Source: Pseudoteredinibacter isoporae_A (GTDB lineage Bacteria > Pseudomonadota > Gammaproteobacteria > Pseudomonadales > Cellvibrionaceae). From it: 64,000 nucleotides of DNA. Each line of letters starts with the position of its first letter. Positions within the stretch are counted from its first letter, which is position 1. A program made the translations under genes and the position numbers. The stretch is taken from the NCBI RefSeq assembly GCF_040372805.1, contig NZ_BAABWJ010000011.1, positions 1-64,000 on the forward strand, given 5' to 3'. The notes beneath the pieces were generated by a model. It had not been told where the DNA came from and ran no database searches. It saw only the letters and a program-made list of their open reading frames with translations. This document shows, piece by piece, positions 47,941 to 56,500 of the stretch.

Positions 47941-48098
47941 TCAGTACAGGGTCTCTAGGTTGCCAGGCAACCACATCGTCAAGCTATCAGGGTTGTCACG
48001 GCCATGCCTTATTTGGGCTGGCGCGGAGGATCGCCCATTGTATTCGGCCAGGCCCGGCAAAGCAAAGCGCGGCCGCTCTTTATTAGACGATCAGAGGA

Positions 48099-48992
48099 TC
48101 AATGTGCTCTCTGCACGATATAGTCGGCCAGCGCTCTCAGGGCCAGCGCTTCGGGGCCGAATTCCTGTAGGGCCTGGTGGGCATCTTGACGCAGTTGCTC
48201 GGCCTTGTCTTTGGCAGCCTCCAGCCCGAGAAGCGAGACATAGGTGGGCTTGTTGAGTTCCTCATCCGCCCCCTGCTGCTTGCCCAGCGTGGCGGTGTCT
48301 GCGGTAACATCCAGAATATCGTCCTGCACCTGAAAGGCGAGACCGATGGCGTCAGCGTAATCATCCAGCGCCCGCAGCTGCGACGCTTGGCTGCGACCGG
48401 AGGCAATGGCCCCCATGCGGATGGCCGCGCGGATTATCCGGCCGGTTTTCAACTGATGCATCTGCTCCAGTTGCGCCAGGCTGATGCGTTGATTGACCGA
48501 GGCCAGATCGATGGCCTGGCCGGCGACCATGCCGGCGGCACCGGCGGCACTGGCCAGTTCCTGAATCAGCCGGAGTTTGATCTTATCTGGACAATTTGGC
48601 AGCTCGGCCAGTTCACTGAAGGCCTGGCTCTGCAGGGCGTCGCCCGCCAGAATCGCTGTGGCTTCATCAAAGGCGATATGGCAGGTGGGGAGACCGCGGC
48701 GGAGCTTGTCATCATCCATGGCGGGTAAGTCATCATGTACCAGGCTGTAGGCGTGCATCATTTCAATGGCCGCCGCGGCACTGTCTACCGTAGGGCTGGC
48801 ACTGTTGCCACAGGCTTCCGCGCCGGCCATGACCAGCAGAGGGCGCACCCGCTTGCCGCCATTGGTGGCGCTGTAGGACATGGCTTCCAGCAGGCGTTTC
48901 TGGGGGCATTGGCTTTTGGCCAGGGCCTTGGCAATCGCGGAATCAGCGCGCTCTCGGCAGCGCTGCACGTAGGCGGGGAAATCAAAGCTCAC
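48099..48992 (-). CDS. ispA: Farnesyl diphosphate synthase (geranyltranstransferase)
   Basis: A 297-residue short-chain prenyl transferase. The first aspartate-rich motif is at about 87-95 (HDDLPAMDDD) and the second is FQVQDDILDVTAD. It makes farnesyl diphosphate for quinone and undecaprenyl synthesis. It is 24 bp from xseB and 158 bp before dxs. Confidence 0.96.
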   Translation of the reverse strand: MSFDFPAYVQRCRERADSAIAKALAKSQCPQKRLLEAMSYSATNGGKRVRPLLVMAGAEACGNSASPTVDSAAAAIEMMHAYSLVHDDLPAMDDDKLRRGLPTCHIAFDEATAILAGDALQSQAFSELAELPNCPDKIKLRLIQELASAAGAAGMVAGQAIDLASVNQRISLAQLEQMHQLKTGRIIRAAIRMGAIASGRSQASQLRALDDYADAIGLAFQVQDDILDVTADTATLGKQQGADEELNKPTYVSLLGLEAAKDKAEQLRQDAHQALQEFGPEALALRALADYIVQRAH

Positions 48993-49016
48993 GGTGGATA
49001 CCTTATTCAGCGAGAA

Positions 49017-49262
49017 CTAGCCGTCGCTGCCGTCCTGGTCATCAAAGGGCTGGCTGATCAGCTTGCCCTGTTGTTCCATCAACAGTTCTACCTTCTGCTC
49101 CGCAGCACTGAGTTGCTGCTGGCACTGGCGGGTCAGTTTGACCCCGTTTTCAAAGGCTGCCAGGGAGTCTTCGAGGCTCATATCACCGGCTTCCATGGCT
49201 TCAACCAGAGATTCCAGCTCGGCCAGTGAGGATTCAAAACTCGGGCTTTTGTCTTTTGTCAT
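49017..49262 (-). CDS. xseB: Exodeoxyribonuclease VII small subunit
   Basis: An 81-residue, helix-rich protein (FESSLAELESLVEAMEAGDM, then SLEDSLAAFENGVKLTRQCQ) that matches XseB. With XseA (not in the window) it degrades single-stranded DNA. First gene of the xseB-ispA-dxs unit. Confidence 0.95.
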   Translation of the reverse strand: MTKDKSPSFESSLAELESLVEAMEAGDMSLEDSLAAFENGVKLTRQCQQQLSAAEQKVELLMEQQGKLISQPFDDQDGSDG

Positions 49263-49408
49263 GCTGCTCGCTGCCGCTCAATAAGAATGGCGCCACCCTA
49301 CCTGAGCCCAATGGCTGGGTCAATGCGCGTTTGGGCGCTAAAACGGATATTGCTACGCCAAATAGCCCGCTTATGTTGGTGGTCGTACTACATTTTCAAG
49401 ATAAGGGG

Positions 49409-49435
49409 TTAACTTGTTATAGGAACGGCCGATAC
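49409..49435 (+). promoter_or_regulatory. Possible sigma28 (FliA) promoter of pomAB
   Basis: TTAA (49409-49412), a 15-bp spacer and GCCGATAC (49428-49435) resemble the flagellar consensus TAAA-N15-GCCGATAA. The predicted start site is about 60 bp before the pomA start codon. Confidence 0.5.
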
Positions 49436-49501
49436 AAGCCTTAGTGGATAAACATCTAAACAGCCTCTCGCTATGTGAGGGTGTACGCTAAGGAGCAATC
49501 T

Positions 49502-50257
49502 GTGGATTTAGCAACCATAGTCGGTATTGCCGGCGCCTTCGGTCTGATCATCGTCACCATGTTGATGAGTGGCGATCTGGGGATGTTCGTGAACATCCCG
49601 TCGCTGGTCATTGTTGTGGGCGGAAGTATCTTTGCGGTCATGGCCAAGTTCGGTCTGGGGCAATTCCTGAGTGTGGGTAAGGTCATCGGCAAAGGTATGG
49701 CCAATAAGCTGGAACAACCCGGCCCCCTGATCGACGAGATTGTTGAATTGGCTGATGCGGCTCGTAAAGGCGGTTTGTTGTCGTTGGAAGGCAAGGAAGT
49801 CAGCAGCGATTTCCTGCAAAAAGGTATTCAGCTGTTAGTGGACGGTCACGATGCCGATGTAGTGAAGCAGTTGCTGAGCAATGATCGCAAGTTGGCTGAA
49901 GAGCGCCACAAAGTAGGCGCCAACATTATGATGTCCATGTCGAGTATGGCACCAGCGATGGGAATGATCGGAACCCTGATTGGTCTGGTTGCGATGCTGG
50001 CGAACATGGACGACCCCAAGTCAATTGGCCCGGCGATGGCGGTAGCGCTATTGACCACCCTGTACGGTGCGGTGATGGCGAACGCCTTCTGTGAGCCTAT
50101 GGCCGATAAGCTCAAATTGCGTGCTGCCGAAGAAGCGATGATCAAGAGCCTGGTGATTGATGCGCTGTTGGCCATTCAAGGCGGGCAAAACCCTCGTGTT
50201 ATTGAATCCATGTTGCGCACGTATCTGCCGGAAGGCCAGCGCGAAGCGGCGGATTAA
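49502..50257 (+). CDS. pomA: Flagellar motor stator protein PomA/MotA
   Basis: A 251-residue stator subunit with four membrane helices (about 5-25, 30-50, 145-170, 180-200) and a cytoplasmic loop. The start VDLATIVGIAGAFGLIIVTM and the APAMGMIGTLIGLVAML stretch are of the sodium-driven PomA type. GTG at 49502 is chosen because AAGGAG lies 6 bp upstream and the length matches PomA; a GTG at 49475 adds nine residues and has no ribosome site. It is co-transcribed with pomB. Confidence 0.9.
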   Translation: MDLATIVGIAGAFGLIIVTMLMSGDLGMFVNIPSLVIVVGGSIFAVMAKFGLGQFLSVGKVIGKGMANKLEQPGPLIDEIVELADAARKGGLLSLEGKEVSSDFLQKGIQLLVDGHDADVVKQLLSNDRKLAEERHKVGANIMMSMSSMAPAMGMIGTLIGLVAMLANMDDPKSIGPAMAVALLTTLYGAVMANAFCEPMADKLKLRAAEEAMIKSLVIDALLAIQGGQNPRVIESMLRTYLPEGQREAAD

Positions 50258-50270
50258 TTGGGGGTGAATC

Positions 50271-51284
50271 ATGAGTGATGAAGAAGAGCAAAGTTGTGAT
50301 TGCGTCGAAGGCCTCCCCCCGTGGATGGGTACCTTCGCGGACTTGATGTCCCTGTTGATGTGTTTCTTCGTATTGCTGTTGTCATTTTCAGAAATGGACG
50401 CGCAGAAATTTAAACGCTTGGCGGGCTCCTTGTCCCAGGCGTTCGGTGTGCAAACCAAATTGGCCGTGACTGATCCACCCAAGGGCACCAGTATTATTGC
50501 GCGGGAATTCAGCCCAGCCATTCCCGAGCCAACGCCGATCAATGAGATCTGGCAAAAAACCGAAGACATCACCCAGTCGAGCCTGGAGTTTGATCAGGTG
50601 AATGAGTTTGATATCGAAAAAGGTCAGGAAGACTTGGAAGCCGGTGTTGAAAAAGCCAGTGACAAAGAGTTGCAGGAACGGCTGGAGGAAAAACTCGAAG
50701 AGCTGATTAAAGAAACCGAACGAGATGCGGCCGTATTGGCTCAAGCTCTGCAGGCACAGATCGTGACCGGTGAAATTGAAATCGAAACTATCGGCCGAAA
50801 AATCATTATCCGAATTCGGGAGAAGGGCTCTTTTAAATCGGGCTCCGCGACACTCAGTGAAAAGTACTTCCAAGTGTTGGAAGAGGTTTCCGCAGTGTTG
50901 GCAAAGCAACCCGGCCGAATTCAAGTGCAGGGGCACACCGATGATGTGCCCATTCGCACCAAACGTTTTCGTTCGAACTGGGAGCTTTCTACGGCCCGAG
51001 CCGTCTCTGTGGCCCATGCCTTGATGGTCGGCAAGCGCGTGGCGGAAAACCGTTTTGAAGTGGCGGGTTATGCTGCGACCAAACCGTTAGTGGAAAACAA
51101 CAACCGTAAGAACCGCGCGAAAAACCGTCGGGTTGAAATCATGATCAGTCAGGGGCTGGACGATGAGTTAAACGAAGATGATAAGAAGCTACTGCAGAAT
51201 CAGGATGGACAGGACCTGTTGCGCAATCTGGATTTGGAGCCGCCAAAGTATCAGTTTGACCTCAAGCCTAACGAAATTTTTTAA
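50271..51284 (+). CDS. pomB: Flagellar motor stator protein PomB/MotB
   Basis: A 337-residue stator subunit. A single membrane helix at about 22-42 contains the ion-binding Asp24 (WMGTFADLMSLLMCFFVLLL), the position used in sodium-type PomB. An acidic, coiled linker (about 95-165) precedes the OmpA-like peptidoglycan-binding domain (QGHTDDVPIRTKRFRSNWEL; NRRVEIMI). It starts 13 bp after pomA. Confidence 0.92.
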   Translation: MSDEEEQSCDCVEGLPPWMGTFADLMSLLMCFFVLLLSFSEMDAQKFKRLAGSLSQAFGVQTKLAVTDPPKGTSIIAREFSPAIPEPTPINEIWQKTEDITQSSLEFDQVNEFDIEKGQEDLEAGVEKASDKELQERLEEKLEELIKETERDAAVLAQALQAQIVTGEIEIETIGRKIIIRIREKGSFKSGSATLSEKYFQVLEEVSAVLAKQPGRIQVQGHTDDVPIRTKRFRSNWELSTARAVSVAHALMVGKRVAENRFEVAGYAATKPLVENNNRKNRAKNRRVEIMISQGLDDELNEDDKKLLQNQDGQDLLRNLDLEPPKYQFDLKPNEIF

Positions 51285-51325
51285 AACGATGACGGTTGTT
51301 CCGTCATCCAGATTGGATATTCACT

Positions 51326-51931
51326 ATGAGTCAGGAACGCCGCCGTTTTTTCCGCATCGATGACAGCATTGGGGTTGCCTATCGCTTGCTCAGTGACGAG
51401 GAGCTGGCCGATCAGCTGGATGGCGACATCAAACCAGTGGATTCCCTAAATTTGATCGCCTCCTACGACAATAAGTTTGCAAACCTCTGCGGGCAGCTGC
51501 AAGCACGCGAACCCCTGATTGCCGAGTTGATGGAAACCATGAACGCTAAACTCAGTGCGGTGATCAATCAATTGGAAATGGATAGCTACCTGGTGCGTAA
51601 GGTGGCTTACAAGGTTCATGAAGTGAATATCAGTGCTTGTGGTATGGCCCTCTTTACCGATGAGGCTTTGCCGGAAGGGGCCACCATCAGTCTGGAAATG
51701 TCTCTTAAACCGGGCAATCACCTGGTTCAATGTTATGCCGCCATCGTGTCTTGCAGCATGAACGAAGAGAATCAAAAATTTTATGTCCGTATGAATTTTG
51801 CCAATATGAGCGAACACGATCAGGAAATCTTGATTCAGCACATCGTGCGTCGACAGGGCGATCAATTGCGTGAAGCGCGGCAAGACCTACCCAATCGCAT
51901 CGAAGTGAAGGGTGATGTGCTTGAAGAGTAG
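51326..51931 (+). CDS. PilZ-domain protein
   Basis: A 201-residue cytoplasmic protein with the two PilZ cyclic-di-GMP motifs far apart. RRRFFRIDD is at the N-terminus, and NISACGMALFTDE (the D/N-x-S-x-x-G motif) is near residue 105. Between them lies a helical insert of about 80 residues. It follows pomB by 41 bp and may link c-di-GMP to motor output; that role is inferred from position. The start at 51326 puts the RxxxR motif at the N-terminus; the ribosome site is weak. Confidence 0.82.
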   Translation: MSQERRRFFRIDDSIGVAYRLLSDEELADQLDGDIKPVDSLNLIASYDNKFANLCGQLQAREPLIAELMETMNAKLSAVINQLEMDSYLVRKVAYKVHEVNISACGMALFTDEALPEGATISLEMSLKPGNHLVQCYAAIVSCSMNEENQKFYVRMNFANMSEHDQEILIQHIVRRQGDQLREARQDLPNRIEVKGDVLEE

Positions 51932-51981
51932 AGTGCATTCCTGAGGCAGAGCGGAAAACAGAAAAATCGAAAGACAGAAAC

Positions 51982-52012
51982 AAAAAAGCCGGAGCAGAGA
52001 CTCCGGCTTTTT
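51982..52012. terminator. Bidirectional rho-independent terminator
   Basis: The 12-bp stem aaaaagccggag / ctccggcttttt lies between the pilZ gene (+) and dsbA (-). Confidence 0.9.
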
Positions 52013-52055
52013 AATTGGCTTATAAATAAGCCCAAGTGTGGGTGCAGGAGTGAGA

Positions 52056-52667
52056 TTAGCGATCCAGCAAAAACTCGATCACTGCCTGCAGGTCGTCACC
52101 GACAGAGCCCGGATCCACCAAATACTTACCGCCGACCAGAAGCGCTGGCACGCCACGCAGGCGATATTTCTGGGCCGTATCAATCGACTGGGCAATGGCG
52201 TCACGGCTTTCCTGGGAATTCATATTCATCAAAATCTCAGCGGCATCAGCGCCACTGGTGTCGGCTAAAAACTGAGCGATTTCAGCCGGGCCAAACAATG
52301 GCTTACGATCTTTATGAATGGCGTCAAACAGCGCACGGTGGGTTTTATCGCTGATGCCCATTTTCTCAGTGGCATAGAAGGCCTGGGCATGTGACACCCA
52401 ATTGCGACCCAAGACAGCCGGCACGCGGACAAACTCAATATTGTCGGATTTATGCTCCAACCACTTTTCCAACGTCGGCTCGAAGGCATAGCAGTGTCCA
52501 CAACCGTACCAGAAGAAGCCGGTTACCGTTTTGGGCAGGTCCTTGGCGGGCACATCCGGGGCGACATCCTCAAAGTGCTTGTGTTCCTGAAATTTGGCTT
52601 GGGCGCTGACCAGGCTGCTAAGCAAGCCCAGGGTTAATCCTGCGAAAAGAGCGATAAAACGCTTCAT
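52056..52667 (-). CDS. dsbA: Thiol:disulfide interchange protein DsbA
   Basis: A 203-residue periplasmic oxidoreductase with a signal peptide (MKRFIALFAGLTLGLLSSLV, then SA). The active site is CGHC within FFWYGCGHCYAFEP; the usual DsbA dipeptide is Pro-His. The cis-proline loop is RLRGVPALLV. It introduces disulfides into exported proteins. The start at 52667 has GGAGA about 6 bp upstream; upstream ATGs at 52673 and 52679 overlap that site. Confidence 0.93.
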   Translation of the reverse strand: MKRFIALFAGLTLGLLSSLVSAQAKFQEHKHFEDVAPDVPAKDLPKTVTGFFWYGCGHCYAFEPTLEKWLEHKSDNIEFVRVPAVLGRNWVSHAQAFYATEKMGISDKTHRALFDAIHKDRKPLFGPAEIAQFLADTSGADAAEILMNMNSQESRDAIAQSIDTAQKYRLRGVPALLVGGKYLVDPGSVGDDLQAVIEFLLDR

Positions 52668-52803
52668 TGGCATCTCCATTAGGGTTCTTAAAGGCGTAAA
52701 AGGGCGGTGCCCAAATAAAAGCCAGAGTGTAAACGCTTTGCGCAATTGGGCAAAGGGCAGGACCCACGCTTACGATTCTTAATCACCTATTAGAAATTCC
52801 CGC

Positions 52804-52833
52804 GTGAAATAGTTCCCCAATTCAGGCTATAAT
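52804..52833 (+). promoter_or_regulatory. Promoter of ssrA
   Basis: A perfect TATAAT at 52828-52833 lies 18 bp after a weak -35 box (GTGAAA, 52804-52809). It is about 55 bp before the mature 5' end of the tmRNA. Confidence 0.6.
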
Positions 52834-52888
52834 CGCGGTTCGCACAGCGAGGGTTTTAAGGTTTGGTCGTTCAAACACTTAAAACTCC

Positions 52889-53245
52889 GGGGCCGATTAG
52901 GATTCGACGCCGGTGACAAAACCTTTGGTGCATGCCGTGATGACAGCCAATCACGTTAATCCAAAGCTGTAACTTTATAGTTGCCAACGACGACAACTAC
53001 GCTCTAGCGGCTTAAGCCCGCTAGCGGTCATTAGCAAGGTGCCCATACCGCGCTACTGACTGTCACTTAGAATGGGATCGCAGCAAAGCACGTCTGGGGC
53101 GGCGCTGTTAACACTTTTACCAGGCTCGCTTGGAATCGTCCTGCCCGTTGGGCTGATTCCGGTTAAATCAATAAACGGAACTAAGCATGTAGAGCCTCTG
53201 GCGGAGTGCTGACGGACGCGGGTTCAAATCCCGCCGGCTCCACCA
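52889..53245 (+). ncRNA. ssrA: Transfer-messenger RNA (tmRNA)
   Basis: A one-piece tmRNA of 357 nt. The 5' end (GGGGCCGATTAGGATTCGAC) and 3' end (GGGTTCAAATCCCGC, then CGGCTCCACCA) form the tRNA-like half. The tag frame runs from 52983 to a TAA at 53013-53015 and encodes ANDDNYALAA, the degradation tag typical of gammaproteobacteria. It rescues stalled ribosomes with SmpB. The accessory region that follows begins directly after it. Confidence 0.97.
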
Positions 53246-53277
53246 ACATTAGATTCGGTAATGTTCCGAATCATTCG

Positions 53278-53313
53278 AAAAGCCCGTAATACCCTAGGTT
53301 TGCGGGCTTTTTT
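53278..53313 (+). terminator. Rho-independent terminator of ssrA
   Basis: The stem aaaagcccg / cgggctttt ends in seven T. Its loop region also carries short pairings. Confidence 0.85.
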
Positions 53314-53344
53314 GTGCCTGTAAGATTCTATTGCATTCGGTAAC

Positions 53345-53394
53345 GCCCTGTATTTGTAGCAACCCTAAATCAAGGGTTGCTACAAATACAGGGC
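53345..53394. repeat. 22-bp perfect inverted repeat
   Basis: Arms at 53345-53366 and 53373-53394 are exact reverse complements of each other, with a 6-nt loop (aaatca). There is no T run on either side, so it is not a standard terminator. A REP-like element, a small mobile-element remnant or a protein-binding site are all possible. Confidence 0.85.
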
Positions 53395-53566
53395 CACAAA
53401 GTCGCTTACAAATGTCGAGTTAAAGCGCTCTCTGCTCGGTATGAGATTTCTCTAACATTCAACTTTTGTGACGTTGTATATTTCGGATTGCACCAGAAAC
53501 CGGTAGGATAATATCCCTCCATTACTCATGGATAACCAACTCAACAAAAGGATAGGTACCGACGTT

Positions 53567-56500
53567 ATGGTTCGACGTTTTCTGTTTGTAGCTTTTTCTT
53601 TCTTCGCTCTTTCATCTCAAGCTCTAAGCAAGGCGCCCACTGAAGAGCAGCTTGTACGAGAAATCCAATCCATTAAACCTGCCTTTGATGGTTTCTCGGC
53701 AAGAGAGAATCGTGAGCCAACGGTTCAGGACATTATGGCCATGGGCCAACTTGGCGGCACCTTGGTGCCCGATGAAGACGTCAGTTTCCACAACAAGCGC
53801 AAAGCCGCCCGGTCATTTGAATTATCAAAATCCTCCCGTTCAAAAAGTGATGCTATCGATCAACATATCATGTTTGGCGAAGCCATGAATGAGTGGAACC
53901 AGCATAACTATGATCATGCCTATGACATGCTGGGTGAGTACGTCAAAGCTTATCCAAACGGCATCTGGACAGGTGAAGCTATTCTGCACCAAGGGTGTGA
54001 TGCTCGCTACAACGGACGTTACAATGAAGCAGGCAAAAAATTTAGCGATCTAATTAGTCGATACAAAGGTAAGCAAAGCACAACTGCGAAGCTGCTGTCT
54101 GACAAAGCTAAAAGCCGTTTGGCCGTTCTGCGCTTGCTGGAAAACAGTCCAGAGGAATCCAGCCGCCTGTTTTCAGAGTTGGCGGCTAATGGCATGGATT
54201 GGCGACAGCGAACCTACGCCCAAAATTGGTTGCAGCGTATTTCTCGATCTCGCGTAGATGGTCGTATGCTTGCGGATTGCGGGACAAAAGCACTGAGCCA
54301 AATCGCACTGAAAAATGGTGATGTCGAGGCTGCTCGTGAACTGGAATCCTTGAAACCGGAGTCCAGTGTTGGCTTTAGTATGCATGACCTCAGTGAAATT
54401 GCTAAAACTCATGGATATGAAACCACAGCCATTAAAACCTCAGGTGAATCCATTCAATCTCTTCCTCTTCCCGCTATCGCCCAGGTCAATAGAGACAGCG
54501 TTGGAGGTTCTGGCCATTATTGGATTATTGAAGAGGCGACGGATAATCAAGTCGTCATTTACGATGAGCAAAACAAACGTCGCTTCCGACAATCAATTGA
54601 TGAATTTGAGAATGAATGGGAAGGGAATCTTCTTGTCTTCGCGGATAAACAAGAAAAGTTACCCGGCGAAAGACTGAGTCAAGCGGATGCGGAACAAATC
54701 TTTGGTGGCTGTTGTGGGGTTCAGCGGCCAGAGGATGATTTAGGTAGTCCAGGTCAATGTAAAAGTCAGGGTTGTCCCGATTGGGCGGTGAACAATAGAA
54801 ACCTCAACCTCTATGTGACAGACACACCGCTGTGGTACGACGCACCATACGGTCCGGATGTGAGCCTGGATTTGAGCTACAACTCGCAGTCCTCCATTGC
54901 GCAGAATGAAGTCTTCGGTAACAAATGGACATTTAACTACGGAACGTATTTGGTTGAGGACCCCGGTGCAACGGCGACTATTTTTATGCCGGACGGCCAG
55001 CGCTCTGTATTTGTGTACAACAGCGCGGGTGAGTTTGAAGCGCCTTATGGCGAGACCGAAAATTTGGTTAAGGTGAGTGGCTCACACTATGTGCTAAGCG
55101 CTCAAAACGGTACAGAATATACCTACAGCTCACCATCGAATACCAATTCACAACAGGTCTTTTTAACCCAAGTAAAAAGTGTGGATGGGTTCAGCTTAAC
55201 ACTGACCTACGACAGTAATGCACGTTTAATCAGCATCAGCGATGCCCAGAGCCGGGTGACAACCTTTACCTACAATGCGAATGGCTTGGTATCCAAAGTG
55301 TCGGACCCGTTTGGGCGAGAAGCCAATTTTACTTATGACGCCCAAAGGAACTTGGTTTCCATTCAGGACATGGGCGGCTATACGAGTCACATTGCGTATG
55401 ACAGTGATGTTTACATCACTGAAATCGATAAGCCTAATGAGGGCAAATGGCTGTTTTCCATTGAGCCCGCGGACGGGGTTAATATCGGCAGCATTGCCTA
55501 TTCTGCGCCTGGTAGTCCCATGTGGGAAAACTACCGAGTGACGATAACCAGCCCCTTGGGACACAAAACTGAACATTATTACAATGGCCTTGGTGGGCGT
55601 TCATGGACGGTAAAGCCTAATGAATATGTTGACTACCAAAGTCAACAGCATAGCAACTATACGCACGCCTCTAAGACGGAATATCGTTTCCTGCGGGCAT
55701 CAGGCGGCAAATCCCGCATCAGTAGTAAAACCTATCCAGACGGTTCCAGCAGAAGTTACAAGTACGATTCCCATGGCAACCAAACGGAGCGCTCCGGTCA
55801 AGCATCAGCGAAAACAACCGTAGTTTATAATGCGAGCCATCAGGTGACGTCTCGTACGGAAGCGGTGGGCACACCTGTAGCAAGAACAACCACCTATGAG
55901 TATCTGAGCAATCAACTTTCACTACCGACAAAGACTACCTATGCAAGTTTGTCTAATGGTCGACATAAAGAGCAATTGATCAGTTACAACAGCCAGAACC
56001 TGCCGCTTACCGTTACCGATCGAGAAATGGATGGCAGTGCTGTGGTCTCCCAGCGTGTCACAAGCTACCAATACAATAGCCAAGGCTTGGTCACACAGAT
56101 TGATGGCCCTCGAACGGATGTGAATGATGTCACCTCGATCACGTACCACAGTTGCAGTTTGGGAGCGAGCTACTGTGGCAAAATCGCAACAGTTACTAAT
56201 GCACTTGGGCAAGTGACCGAATACAAGCAATATGTTCTCGATGGCAAGGTGTCTTTGCAGGAAAACCCCAACGGTTTAACCATCGAAACAACTTACGACG
56301 ATCTAGGTCGCCCTCTAACGGTTAAAAAGTACGATAAGCTGAGCCCGGCCAGTTTTCGGGAAACAGTTTATACCTATGAAGGGCCTAAGCGTAAAAAGTC
56401 AGTAAGCCATCCTGATGGTAGTACCTTTACTTATGCGTATAGTAGTGAGGGCTTGCTGCTGTCGATCACGGATAAATCCGGCGATAAAATTCAGTATGAA

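Larger units (their letters stand above)
53246..53566. other. Spacer between ssrA and the Rhs gene
   Basis: This 321-bp stretch contains the ssrA terminator, the 22-bp perfect inverted repeat and the promoter region of the Rhs gene. No reading frame or integrase remnant is visible. Confidence 0.6.

Noticed and set aside
53221..53245. An attachment-site repeat of the ssrA 3' end further downstream
   Set aside because: I looked for a second copy of the terminal sequence up to 64000 and found none by eye.
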